Of a stretch of DNA of 33,364 nt, positions 23,792-32,700 are shown in pieces. The DNA is from LMUY01 sp964657445. GTDB taxonomy: Bacteria; Pseudomonadota; Alphaproteobacteria; Acetobacterales; Acetobacteraceae. Both the position numbers and the translations under genes were made by a program. The number at the start of each line of letters is the position of its first letter. Position 1 is the first letter of the stretch. Where the stretch lies: positions 1-33,364 of the forward strand of contig CAZZVB010000018.1 of the NCBI GenBank assembly GCA_964657445.1, given 5' to 3'. The notes below the pieces were generated by a model. It worked only from the letters and a program-made list of their open reading frames with translations. It had not been told where the DNA came from and ran no database searches.

Positions 23792-23917
23792 ATGAAGATC
23801 CGTAACAGCCTCAAGTCGGCCAAAGTGCGCGACAAGAATTGCCGCGTGGTGCGCCGTCATGGCCGGGTCTATGTGATCAACAAAAAGAACCCGCGCATGA
23901 AGGCTCGCCAGGGCTAA
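23792..23917 (+). CDS. rpmJ: 50S ribosomal protein L36 (zinc-free type)
   Basis: The 41-residue ribosomal protein reads MKIRNSLKSAKVRDKNCRVV and then RRHGRVYVINKKNPR, ending MKARQG. It binds 23S rRNA near the base of the L7/L12 region of the large subunit. Only one cysteine is present, so it lacks the Cys-Cys-Cys-His zinc ribbon of the classical form; this is the usual alphaproteobacterial version. It stands alone rather than in the spc operon, which is also normal in this class. AGG lies about nine bases before the ATG. Confidence 0.97.
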   Translation: MKIRNSLKSAKVRDKNCRVVRRHGRVYVINKKNPRMKARQG

Positions 23918-24007
23918 CCGCCGGTCGATTTCGCACGGTCCACGCTTGCCGGGCGGAGCCTCAGCCATCATGTTCTGGGTAACGAAAAGACCCGGAGCGC
24001 ACCTCAA

Positions 24008-25450
24008 ATGCTCGCCCTGCCAGAGCCGAAGGCGGACGTCCTAGCCCGGCGTGATGAAATTATCGCCGGATTGCGCGCGATCCTCCCGGATAGCGGCGTC
24101 ATCTCGGAACCGGTTCGCCTGAAGCCCTACGAGGCGGACGGGCTGCTTGCCTACAAACAAGTGCCCATGGCTGTCGCGCTGCCCGAAACTACGGAGCAGG
24201 TGGCAGCGATCCTCAAGCTGTGCAGCCGCATCGGCGTGCGGGTGATCCCCCGCGGCGCCGGCACCAGCCTGGCCGGCGGCGCGATGCCGCTTGCCGATTC
24301 CGTGGTGATTGGCCTGATGCGGATGAACCGCATCCTCGACATCAACTATGCCGACCGCTGCGCCACCGTGCAGGCCGGGGTCACGAATATCGGCATCACC
24401 AACGCCGTCTCCGCCGACGGCTTCTTCTATGCGCCCGATCCGTCGTCGCAACTCGCCTGCATGATCGGCGGCAACGTCAACATGAACTCGGGCGGTGCGC
24501 ACTGCCTGAAATACGGCGTCACCGCCAACAACTTGCTCGGCCTGACCGCGGTGACGGTCGATGGCGACATCATCCAGATCGGCGGTGAGCACGTGGATGC
24601 GGCGGGCTATGACTGGCTCGGCCTGCTCACCGGCAGCGAGGGCCAGCTCGCCGTGATTACCGAGGTGGTCGTGCGCATCCTGCGGGCGCCGGAGGGTGCG
24701 CGGGCGATGCTGGCGGCGTTCACCTCGAACGAGGTCGCCGGGCAGTGCGTGGACGCCATCATCGGCTCCGGCATCATTCCGGTGGCGCTGGAGTTCATGG
24801 ACAAGCCGGCGATCCACGCCTGCGAGGCCTACGCCCATGCCGGCTATCCGCTCGACGCGGAAGCCATGCTGATCATTGAGGTCGAAGGCAGCGTGGCCGA
24901 GCAGGACGATCTGTTGAACCGCATCAAGGCGTTGTGTGAGCCGTTTGCGCCCATCAGCATGAAAGTGTCGCAATCGGCCGAGGAAAGCCTGGCGATCTGG
25001 AAGGGCCGCAAGGGCGCATTCGGCGCCGTCGGCCGCATCAGCCCCGACTACCTCTGCATGGACGGCACCATCCCGACCAGCCGACTGCCTGAGGTGCTAC
25101 GCCGGATCGGTGAGATGAGCGACCAATACGGCCTGAAGGTTGCCAACATCTTCCACGCCGGTGACGGCAACCTGCACCCGCTGATCATGTTCGACGCCAA
25201 CGACCCGATCAGCTTCCGCAAGGCCGAAGATTTCGGCGCCGACATCCTCAAGCTCTGCGTCGAAGTGGAAGGCTGCCTCACCGGCGAACACGGCGTGGGG
25301 ATCGAGAAGCGCGATCTGATGGGCTACCAGTTCAGCGAACCGGAGCTGGAGCGGCAGCGGCTCATCAAGGGCGCGTTCGACCCCGCGTGGCTGCTGAACC
25401 CGGCGAAGGTGTTCCCGATGAAGCCGGACGCACCCAAGCAGGCCGCTTAG
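24008..25450 (+). CDS. glcD: Glycolate oxidase FAD subunit GlcD
   Basis: The 480-residue flavoprotein oxidises glycolate (or D-lactate) to glyoxylate (or pyruvate) as part of a three-subunit dehydrogenase. The FAD-binding PCMH domain shows PRGAGTSLAGGA at residues 81-92 and the conserved DPSSQLACMIGGNVNMNSGG. The C-terminal FAD oxidase domain carries NIFHAGDGNLHPLIMFD and CLTGEHGVGIEKRDLMG. Length fits GlcD. The ATG at 24008 has GGAG ten bases upstream. It is followed, across a 110-base stretch with an assembly gap, by glcE and glcF in the same direction, the standard order. No glcC-type regulator is visible. Confidence 0.95.
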   Translation: MLALPEPKADVLARRDEIIAGLRAILPDSGVISEPVRLKPYEADGLLAYKQVPMAVALPETTEQVAAILKLCSRIGVRVIPRGAGTSLAGGAMPLADSVVIGLMRMNRILDINYADRCATVQAGVTNIGITNAVSADGFFYAPDPSSQLACMIGGNVNMNSGGAHCLKYGVTANNLLGLTAVTVDGDIIQIGGEHVDAAGYDWLGLLTGSEGQLAVITEVVVRILRAPEGARAMLAAFTSNEVAGQCVDAIIGSGIIPVALEFMDKPAIHACEAYAHAGYPLDAEAMLIIEVEGSVAEQDDLLNRIKALCEPFAPISMKVSQSAEESLAIWKGRKGAFGAVGRISPDYLCMDGTIPTSRLPEVLRRIGEMSDQYGLKVANIFHAGDGNLHPLIMFDANDPISFRKAEDFGADILKLCVEVEGCLTGEHGVGIEKRDLMGYQFSEPELERQRLIKGAFDPAWLLNPAKVFPMKPDAPKQAA

Positions 25451-25469
25451 GTGGGGCTTTTGGCGGCTC

Positions 25470-25479
25470 NNNNNNNNNN
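25470..25479. other. Assembly gap (10 Ns) between glcD and glcE
   Basis: Ten undetermined bases lie 19 bases after the glcD stop. A fixed run of ten often marks a scaffold join of uncertain size, so the true distance between glcD and glcE is unknown. The sequence just to the right contains repeat-like text, a common reason for such a break. Confidence 0.95.
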
Positions 25480-25517
25480 AGGGGCGAGAGAGACCCGTGT
25501 AGCATTCATTCGGCTCG

Positions 25518-25551
25518 CTCACCCGGCTGCGGGAGAGGGCCGGGGTAAGGG
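25518..25551. repeat. REP-like intergenic repeat, partly decayed
   Basis: The stretch contains ACCCGGC (25521-25527) opposed by GCCGGGGT (25539-25546), with GCGGGAGAGGG between. This resembles the dispersed CCCTCTCCCGC/GCGGGAGAGGG hairpin repeats common between genes in GC-rich proteobacteria. The left arm looks shortened. A second copy was not seen in the window, so the repeat status rests on resemblance. Confidence 0.4.
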
Positions 25552-25560
25552 CAGGAGCGA

Positions 25561-26772
25561 TTGAGCGAAGTCGTCACTCTCCGACCACCGAATGCCCCCG
25601 CCGACGAAGCCGGGATCGCCAGCCTGCTTGCCAGTGCCCACGCGAACCGCGAACCCATACTGGTGGAAGGTGCGGGCACCAAGCGCGGCATGCTGCGCCC
25701 GGTGCAGGCCGCACGGTCCATCTCGACGCGCAATCTAACCGGCGTGACGCTGTACGCGCCGAAGGAATTGGTGATCTCGGCCAAAGCCGGCACGCCGGTC
25801 GCCGAGATCGAAGCCTTGCTCGCGGACAATGGCCAGCACCTGATCGCCGAGCCGCCGGATTTCACCGGGCTGCTCGGCAGCGCTGGCCGCCAGACGATCG
25901 GCGGCATCACCGCGACCAACCTGTCAGGGCCGCGCCGGATCGCCTGGGGTGCGATGCGCGACCATGTTCTCGGCATCCGGGCGGTCGATGGCGCGGGCGA
26001 TATCTTCCACTCCGGCGGCCGGGTGCTGAAGAACGTCACTGGCCTCGACCTTTGCAAGCTGCTGGCCGGCAGTCACGGCACGCTCGGCGTCATCACCGAG
26101 GTGACGCTGAAGGTGCTGCCTGCGCCTGAATGCACGGGAACGCTGGTCCTGCCGGGCCTGGACGCAGCCGCGGGTGTTGCGGCGTTGTCCGATGCCTTGG
26201 GTTCGCCCTATGGCGTGTCCGGAGCCGCCTGGCTGCCGGCCGACGCCGCTGCGCTGGTGCCGGAACTGGCACGGTTCGGCAGCGCGGTCGCGCTCATCCG
26301 GCTGGAAGATTTCGCCGCCAGCGTTGCCTACCGCTCCGCCCGCCTCGTACTCGACCTTCAGCACCACGGCCAATCCGAGCTGCTATACGATGCGGCCAGC
26401 CGTGCGGCCTGGAAAGCTGTGCGGGACGCTGCGCCGTTGCAGCCGGAGCCGGGGGATGCGGTCTGGCGGGTGTCGGTCCGGCCATCCCGCGGGCCGGGCG
26501 TTTTGGCAGCGGCAAACCTTCGCGGCTTCCTCGACTGGGGCGGCGGGCTGGTCTGGCTCGCCGGCAGCCCGGCGGCTCATGGCGTGGTGACCGCTGCTGC
26601 GGCTGCGGCCGGAGGCACCTGGACGCTGATGCGGGGACCCGACAGCCTGCGCACCGCGGTCGATGTCGTGCCACCCGAGCCGCCCGCGCTGGCTGCGCTG
26701 AGCCGCCGGGTCAAGTCGGTGATGGACCCGGCCGCGATCCTCAATCCCGGCCGGCTGTTCCCCGGCCTTTAG
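25561..26772 (+). CDS. glcE: Glycolate oxidase FAD-binding subunit GlcE
   Basis: The 403-residue second flavin-domain subunit of the glycolate dehydrogenase begins MSEVVTLRPPNAPADEAG. LVEGAGTKRG (about residues 34-43) is the start of the PCMH fold, followed by TIGGITATNLSGPRRIAWGA, FHSGGRVLKNVTGLDLCKL and GSHGTLGVITEVTLKVLP. It ends with VMDPAAILNPGRLFPGL, as in the family. The TTG start is forced by an in-frame TAA at 25546; AGGAG lies only three bases upstream, closer than ideal, so initiation may be weak. It ends nine bases before glcF. Confidence 0.94.
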   Translation: MSEVVTLRPPNAPADEAGIASLLASAHANREPILVEGAGTKRGMLRPVQAARSISTRNLTGVTLYAPKELVISAKAGTPVAEIEALLADNGQHLIAEPPDFTGLLGSAGRQTIGGITATNLSGPRRIAWGAMRDHVLGIRAVDGAGDIFHSGGRVLKNVTGLDLCKLLAGSHGTLGVITEVTLKVLPAPECTGTLVLPGLDAAAGVAALSDALGSPYGVSGAAWLPADAAALVPELARFGSAVALIRLEDFAASVAYRSARLVLDLQHHGQSELLYDAASRAAWKAVRDAAPLQPEPGDAVWRVSVRPSRGPGVLAAANLRGFLDWGGGLVWLAGSPAAHGVVTAAAAAAGGTWTLMRGPDSLRTAVDVVPPEPPALAALSRRVKSVMDPAAILNPGRLFPGL

Positions 26773-26781
26773 AGTTACGCA

Positions 26782-28095
26782 ATGCAAACGACCTTCACCG
26801 CCGAGCAACTACGCGACCCCGATACCGCCTCGTCCAACCAGGTGCTGCGGACCTGCGTGCATTGCGGTTTCTGCACCGCGACCTGCCCGACCTTCGTGCT
26901 GCTCGGCGACGAGCTGGATAGCCCGCGCGGCCGCATCTACCTGATGAAGGAGATGCTGGAGTCCGGGAAGCCCGCCACCGCCGACGTGGTCAAGCACGTT
27001 GACCGCTGCCTTTCCTGCCTGTCCTGCATGACGACCTGCCCGTCCGGCGTGAACTACATGCACCTGGTCGATCACGGGCGCCGCTACATCGAGGAGACTT
27101 ACACCCGCCCCTTGCATGAGCGGCTGTTGCGCAGCGTGCTGGTGCGCGTGCTGCCGCATCCCGGGCGGATGCGGCTGGCGATGACGGCGGCGCGGCTCGG
27201 TAAGCCGTTCCGGGGCCTGATGCCGCGCGGCGTACTCGGTGACCGCCTGCGCGCCATGCTGGATCTGGCGCCCGCCCAAGTGCCGCCGGCCCAGGCTGTC
27301 ACCGGCGTGCATAAGGCAGATGGCCCCCGCATCGGCAGGGTGGCCCTGCTGGCCGGCTGCGCCCAGCAGGTGCTGGCGCCTTCGATCAACGCCGCGACCA
27401 TCCGGCTGCTCAACCGGCTGGGCTATGACGTCATCGTTCCACCCTCCGCCGGGTGCTGCGGCGCGCTCACCCACCACATGGGCCAGCATGACCCGGCGAT
27501 GGCCTCCGCACGCGCCAACATCGCCGCCTGGACGCGGGAGATCGAGGGCGAGGGGCTGGACGCCATCCTGGTCAACACCTCCGGCTGCGGCACGACGGTC
27601 AAGGATTACGGCTTCATGTTCCGCACCGACCCCGGGCGCGTGGCCGCCGAGCGCGTGTCTGCCCTGGCCGCCGACGTCTCGGAGTTCCTGGCCAAGGCCG
27701 ACTATACGCCGACGCGGGCGATGCCCGGCCTGACGGTGGCGTATCACTCCGCCTGCTCGCTGCAGCACGGCCAGCGCGTGACGGCGGAACCCAAGACTCT
27801 GCTGCGCAAGGCAGGCTTCAAGGTGGTGGATCCAGGCGAAGGCCACCTCTGCTGCGGCTCGGCCGGGACCTACAACCTGATGCAGCCGGAGATCGCAGGC
27901 CGGCTACGTGAGCGCAAGCTCGACAATATCCGGCGGACCAAGCCGGACTTGATCGCGGCCGGGAATATCGGTTGCCTGACGCAGCTTGCGGGCGGGGGAT
28001 TGCCCACGGTGCACACGATCGAATTGCTGGACTGGATGTCCGGCGGTCCACGCCCGGCGAACCTGCCGGAGCCAGCCATCCCTGCGGCCGCGTGA
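26782..28095 (+). CDS. glcF: Glycolate oxidase iron-sulfur subunit GlcF
   Basis: The 437-residue membrane-associated electron-transfer subunit passes electrons from GlcD/GlcE to the quinone pool. Two 4Fe-4S motifs are at Cys25-28-31-35 (CVHCGFCTATCP) and Cys76-79-82-86 (CLSCLSCMTTCP). Two CCG domains follow, with SAGCCGALTHHMG, NTSGCGTTVKDYG and LCCGSAGTYNLMQPE, which also coordinate cofactors in this family. The length and order after glcE are standard. Its stop overlaps the GTG start of the next gene. Confidence 0.96.
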   Translation: MQTTFTAEQLRDPDTASSNQVLRTCVHCGFCTATCPTFVLLGDELDSPRGRIYLMKEMLESGKPATADVVKHVDRCLSCLSCMTTCPSGVNYMHLVDHGRRYIEETYTRPLHERLLRSVLVRVLPHPGRMRLAMTAARLGKPFRGLMPRGVLGDRLRAMLDLAPAQVPPAQAVTGVHKADGPRIGRVALLAGCAQQVLAPSINAATIRLLNRLGYDVIVPPSAGCCGALTHHMGQHDPAMASARANIAAWTREIEGEGLDAILVNTSGCGTTVKDYGFMFRTDPGRVAAERVSALAADVSEFLAKADYTPTRAMPGLTVAYHSACSLQHGQRVTAEPKTLLRKAGFKVVDPGEGHLCCGSAGTYNLMQPEIAGRLRERKLDNIRRTKPDLIAAGNIGCLTQLAGGGLPTVHTIELLDWMSGGPRPANLPEPAIPAAA

Positions 28096-28667
28096 GGCTG
28101 GCGGCGGCCTTCCTGCTGCTGGCGATCCCAGCAGCGGCGGAAACTCCCGCACCATCAGCGGGCCCTGCCCCTGCGCGCCCGACCCGGGAGGAAACGCTGG
28201 ACCGGCTGTTCGGCATGCTGAAAGTCGCGCCCGATGAAACCTCGGCCGCATCGGTGGAAGGATCGATCCAGGGGCAATGGCTGGCCGAGGCGACGCCTGC
28301 GACGAAGCTGTTGCTGATGCACGGCTTCAAGGGGCTGACCGATAACGAACCAGCGGACGCGCTGGATGATTTCGATGCCGCGCTGGATCTGCAGCCCGAT
28401 CTGCAGGAAGGCTGGCACGGCCGCGCCATGGCCCGCGCCCGCATGGGCGACGCCGCGGGCGCCACGCGTGACATCCAGGAGGTCATGCGGCGCGAACCGC
28501 GGCAATTCGCGGCGCTAGAGGACCTGTCGCGGATCGCGGAAGGCCAGGGCGACTGGAAGGGCGCCTACGCCGCCTGGAGCCGTGCCATGGAGTTGGACCC
28601 GAAGACTCCGGGCGGGGTGGATCGTTTGAAGGACCTGAAGCGACGGGCGTTCGGCGATTCCACCTAG
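28092..28667 (+). CDS. Exported TPR-repeat protein coupled to glcF
   Basis: The 191-residue protein starts at a GTG that overlaps the glcF stop (GTGA). It opens with a signal peptide, MRLAAAFLLLAIPAAAE. After a proline-rich linker and a segment with DRLFGMLKVAPDET, there are about three tetratricopeptide units: ADALDDFDAALDLQPDLQEG, GDAAGATRDIQEVMRREP and GDWKGAYAAWSRAMELDPKT. TPR folds mediate protein contacts, so it may scaffold something in the periplasm. Similar exported TPR proteins are often encoded in alphaproteobacterial operons without known role. Nothing ties it to glycolate apart from the coupling. Confidence 0.82.
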   Translation: MRLAAAFLLLAIPAAAETPAPSAGPAPARPTREETLDRLFGMLKVAPDETSAASVEGSIQGQWLAEATPATKLLLMHGFKGLTDNEPADALDDFDAALDLQPDLQEGWHGRAMARARMGDAAGATRDIQEVMRREPRQFAALEDLSRIAEGQGDWKGAYAAWSRAMELDPKTPGGVDRLKDLKRRAFGDST

Positions 28668-28811
28668 CAACGGCATGCTCATACTTTGAGTTATGAATGA
28701 CAGTTGTTTTCCGGGCGTTCTGCGATCCGCGCGGGGCAACTAGATAGGCGCCATCGACAGGGCAGCGGATTTCCCGCCAGCACCGCCGAATGGCCCGCCT
28801 CTTGAGACGGA

Positions 28812-28826
28812 CCTCTTTGAAAGAGG
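28812..28826 (+). promoter_or_regulatory. Dyad covering the ribosome-binding site of the next gene
   Basis: CCTCTTT-G-AAAGAGG is a perfect 15-base dyad. In RNA it would fold as a CCUCU/AGAGG stem with a five-base UUGAA loop, and the right arm is the Shine-Dalgarno element of the gene starting at 28836. It could hold that site closed. Apart from this, the 168 bases from 28668 to 28835 show no recognisable gene or strong promoter. Confidence 0.5.
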
Positions 28827-28835
28827 ACCAAGACT

Positions 28836-29123
28836 ATGAGCACCAAGATCATCATTGCCGCTACGGTCGCCGCCCTGAGCCTGGCAACCACTGCGTTTGC
28901 CGGGGAGGCGAACTACGAGCCGTTCCCGCTGAGCGTGACCCTGAATGCCACGACCGGCCAGACCCAGGTCAGCATGCTGCCGGTGACGGCCGGCTTGCCC
29001 GCCGGTGCCCTGGACGGGACGCCCGCCTACGAGCAGGCGCAATCGGTCAATCGCTGGTATGCCCAGCAGGCCGATCACCGCTTCGCCCAGCAGCAGGCTG
29101 GCCAGACGCGCCACAACGGCTAA
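28836..29123 (+). CDS. Small exported protein, unrecognised
   Basis: The 95-residue protein begins MSTKIIIAATVAALSLATTA, a signal peptide with cleavage expected after AFA, before GEANYEP. The mature part is about 73 residues, with FPLSVTLNATTGQTQVSMLP and a Gln-rich end (NRWYAQQADHRFAQQQAG). There is no cysteine or catalytic motif. The ribosome-binding site AGAGGA at the right distance and the clean signal peptide support translation. The composition suggests a small soluble periplasmic protein. A strong terminator follows immediately. Confidence 0.75.
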   Translation: MSTKIIIAATVAALSLATTAFAGEANYEPFPLSVTLNATTGQTQVSMLPVTAGLPAGALDGTPAYEQAQSVNRWYAQQADHRFAQQQAGQTRHNG

Positions 29124-29125
29124 TG

Positions 29126-29162
29126 GCCAAACGGGCCGGTCCAGTCAGGGCCGGCCCTTGGC
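29126..29162. terminator. Bidirectional terminator
   Basis: GCCAA (29126-29130) and GGGCCGG (29133-29139) pair with CCGGCCC (29151-29157) and TTGGC (29158-29162): a 12-pair stem with a two-base bulge and an 11-base loop. It sits exactly between two convergent stop codons, touching that of the regulator gene. Confidence 0.8.
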
Positions 29163-29657
29163 TTAACGGCCCCGCGCGGGACGCTTCAGCGGCAGGTTCG
29201 TGCGGTAGATCACCCGCTTCAACGCGAATGCCGAACGCACGCCACGCACGCCGGGCAAGCGCGTGAGCCGCGTCCGCAAAAACTCCTCATACGATCCAAG
29301 ATCCGACGATACGACCCGCAACAGGTAGTCGCTGGTGCCCGTCATCAGCATGCACTCCATCACCTCGGGCAGCTCTGAAACGGCGGCTTCGAACGCCTCC
29401 AGGTGCTCCTGCGTTTGCCCGGCCAATTCCACCGACACCATGACGTTGACCGGAAGCCCGACGCGGTCCTGATCCAGCAGCGCCACGTATCCGGTGATCA
29501 CGCCGCTTTCTTCCAGCAGCTTCTGGCGGCGGTGGCAGGGCGAGGGCGACAGTCCGGCGGAATCGCTCAGTTCCACCGTTGTGGCGCGGCCGTCGCGCTG
29601 CAGGTGCTCCAGGATGGAGAGGTCGATTTTGTCCAGTCGCACGGGCAATCTTCCCAT
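29163..29657 (-). CDS. Lrp/AsnC family transcriptional regulator
   Basis: The 164-residue DNA-binding protein senses amino acids or related ligands. The N-terminal winged helix-turn-helix is RLDKIDLSILEHLQRDGRAT then ELSDSAGLSPSPCHRRQKLLEESGVI. The RAM ligand-binding domain follows (VNVMVSVELAGQTQEHLEAF, VMECMLMTGTSDYLLRVV, LPGVRGVRSAFALKRV). The start at 29657 gives the standard length; an ATG at 29672 has a better ribosome-binding site (AGGA seven bases upstream) and would add five residues. It is divergent from the indolepyruvate oxidoreductase gene, with a perfect dyad in between, so control of that gene and of itself is likely. Confidence 0.94.
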   Translation of the reverse strand: MGRLPVRLDKIDLSILEHLQRDGRATTVELSDSAGLSPSPCHRRQKLLEESGVITGYVALLDQDRVGLPVNVMVSVELAGQTQEHLEAFEAAVSELPEVMECMLMTGTSDYLLRVVSSDLGSYEEFLRTRLTRLPGVRGVRSAFALKRVIYRTNLPLKRPARGR

Positions 29658-29670
29658 ATCGCACCGCAGC

Positions 29671-29689
29671 ATTGGCAGATCCTGCCAAT
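29671..29689. promoter_or_regulatory. Candidate Lrp-type operator
   Basis: ATTGGCAG-atc-CTGCCAAT is a perfect eight-base dyad with a three-base centre, located between the divergent regulator and oxidoreductase genes. On the plus strand TTGGCA within it matches a -35 box at five of six positions; CATACT 19 bases on is a weak -10. Binding there would block the oxidoreductase promoter and the regulator's own translation start region. Confidence 0.55.
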
Positions 29690-29777
29690 TTCGCAACATA
29701 CTGGCCCCAAATACGGCAGCAATCACCTCCTAGTTTGGGCCTAGGCTCGACCCGACATCCCCTGAGGGAGAACACGC

Positions 29778-32700
29778 ATGGACGTAGGTCTCGGGATCGC
29801 TCCGACCACCCTCGAAAGCCGCTATGCCGAGTTGGACACGCCCGTCCTGCTGACCGGCATTCAGGCGCTCGTCCGGATCCTGCTCGAACAGGCGCGGCTG
29901 GACCGCGCCGCCGGGCTGAACACGGGTGGGCTCGTGTCTGGCTATCGCGGTTCCCCGCTGGGCGGGTTGGACCAGGAGTTGTGGCGCCGGGCTAAGCTGC
30001 TGGAGGCGCATAATGTGCGATTCCAGCCGGGCCTGAACGAGGATCTGGCTGTGACCATGCTGTCCGGCCCGCAGCAGCTCGACTTCTATCCTGGCGCGCA
30101 GGTCGATGGCGTGTTCGGCATGTGGTACGGCAAGGGCCCTGGTGTTGACCGGTCGGCAGACGCGTTGCGGGTGGCCAATGCCTTCGGCACGCACCCGAAC
30201 GGCGGCGTTCTTGCCGTCGCCGGGGACGACCACGGCGCGCACTCATCCACCTTTCCGCATCAGACCGACCAGATCTTCGAAGCCGTCATGATGCCGGTCC
30301 TGCAACCGGCCGACGCCGCGGAGATCGTGAGCTTCGGACTGGCAGGGCTGGCGCTGTCCCGCTTTTGCGGGCTGTGGGTCGCGATGAAGACCATCGCCGA
30401 GACGGCGGAGCAGGCGGCAACTGTGATCGTGCCGTCCGCCAGGCAGTTCGTACGGCCCGGCATCGCCATCCCGCCGCATGGCTTCAACATCGACACCCAT
30501 CTGAAATGGCCTGCCGAGCGATTCGTCATCGAAAGCCGCATGATGGACGAGCGGCTTCCCGCCGCCCGGGCCTGGTGGCGCGCCAACGGCCTGGACCGGG
30601 TCACGCACGGCGCCGCGGATGCGCCGTTCGGAATCATCACAGTCGGCAAGGCGCACCAGGACGTGCTGCACGCGCTGGCCGAGATGGGCCTGTCCCATCA
30701 CCCGGCGCTCGCGATCTACAAGGTCGGCATGACCTGGCCGCTGGAAACCGCCGGGCTGCGGGACTTTGCGCATGGCCGCAAGGTTCTGCTGGTGGTCGAG
30801 GAGAAGCGCTCCTTTGTCGAGCAGCAGGTCCGCTCCGCACTTTATAACCTGCCCGCAGACCAGCGCCCGGCCGTGATCGGCAAGGTCGCACTCGATGACG
30901 CGCCGTTGCTGCCGGCCGTGATGGAGCTGTCGCCCGAGTTGGTGGCACGCGCGCTGGCGCGGGTTCTGCCGGAGTTCGGCATCGCCGCCGAAGCGCCGCA
31001 CCAAGCCGAGGCGCCGGATCGCCCGGACGGGCTGCTGGCCCGCGCGCCCACCTTCTGCGCCGGCTGTCCGCACAATACCTCGACCCAGCTGCCGGACGGC
31101 TCGTTCGCGATGGCGGGCATCGGCTGTCATGTGATGGCCATGCAGAACACGCCGGGCACCGGGCTGTTCAGCGTCATGGGCGGCGAGGGCGTGGCCTGGA
31201 CCGGCCTGGCGCCGTTCACCAGCCTGCCGCACGTGTTCGCCAACATGGGTGATGGCACCTACCAGCACTCCGGCCTGCTGGCGATCCGCCAGTCGGTCGC
31301 GGCGAAGACGCGCATCACCTACAAGATCCTCTACAACGACGCCGTCGCGATGACGGGCGGGCAGCCGGCTGAGGGCAGCCCTAAGGTGACCGACATTGCC
31401 CGGCAGGTCTGGGCCGAGGGCGCCGGCAAGATTTTCCTGGTCGCCGACGACGAGGACCGCCTGCCGGCCGCGAGCGAACTACCGCCTGGCGTGATCCGGC
31501 GTGGCCGGGACGCGCTGCCGCAGGTGCAGGCCGAATGCGCGGCCTTTGAGGGCACGTCCGTCCTCATCTACGACCAGGTGTGCGCGACCGAAAAGCGCCG
31601 CCGCCGCAAGCGCGGCACGATGCAGGCCGCTGACGTCAAGGTCAGCATCAATCCGCGGGTCTGCGAGAATTGCGGCGATTGCACCGCGCAGTCCCATTGC
31701 ATCGCCATCGAGCCGATCGACACGGAGTATGGCCGCAAGCGCCGGATATCGCCCACCAGCTGCAACACCGATCTATCGTGCCTCAAGGGCTTCTGCCCAT
31801 CCTTCGTGACCTCCGCCACCGACGCGCCGAAGCGCGATAATGCGGCGGAGTGGGAGGCACGCGAAGCCGCACTCGCATCCACGCTGGCCGACCCGGCGCT
31901 GCCGGACCTGGCAACGCCCTGGCGTGGCCTGTTCGCCGGCATCGGCGGCGGCGGAATCGTGACCGCTGGCGCGATCGTGGCCATGGCGGCTTCTCTGGAA
32001 GGCAAGCAGGTCAGCACGCTCGATTTCACCGGGTTGGCGCAGAAGAACGGGGCCGTTGTGTCCCACGTGCAGATCGCCGCTCATGCCGGGGAGGGCGGCC
32101 TGGACGTGGTGCGCATCCCGACCGGCGAGGCGGACCTCATGCTGGCGGCCGATCTCGCGGTCGGCGCCCAGAAGGGCGTGCTGGAGCGGATGCGCCGCGG
32201 CGGCGCCGTGCTGGGCAACCTCGATCTGCAAGCCAACACGGGCTTCCTGTCCGACCGCGACCTGGTGATCGACGCCGGGCTGCACCGCCGGGTGATCGAC
32301 CGCGCCGTGGGCGGCAATGCCAGCGTGTATCTGCGCGCGACCGCCCTTTCGGAGCGGTTGTTCGGTCAATCGCAAGCGTTGAACACGCTGATGATGGGGC
32401 TGGCGTGGCAGGCGGGGCTACTGCCGGTCAGCCAGGACGCGCTGTTGCGCGCCATCGAGCTGAACGGCACAGCCGTCGCGCTGAACCGCCGCGCCTTCAC
32501 CTGGGGCCGCATCCTGCAATCCCGGCCGGAGCTGGCCGACGAAGTGTTGGCCGGTGAGGACCTGCCCCCCGCCACGCTCGACGCCCTGATCGCGGCGCGG
32601 GAAGCCGAACTGGTGCGTTATCAGGGCAAGCGCCTGGCTAAGCGCTACCGCCGGGTCGTGGACCAGGCTGCGACGCGCGAAACCACCGTGTTCGGGCAGC

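Noticed and set aside
23453..23805. Open frames on the plus strand between the His-rich gene and rpmJ.
   Set aside because: They have no ribosome-binding site or recognisable composition and cover the likely rpmJ promoter.
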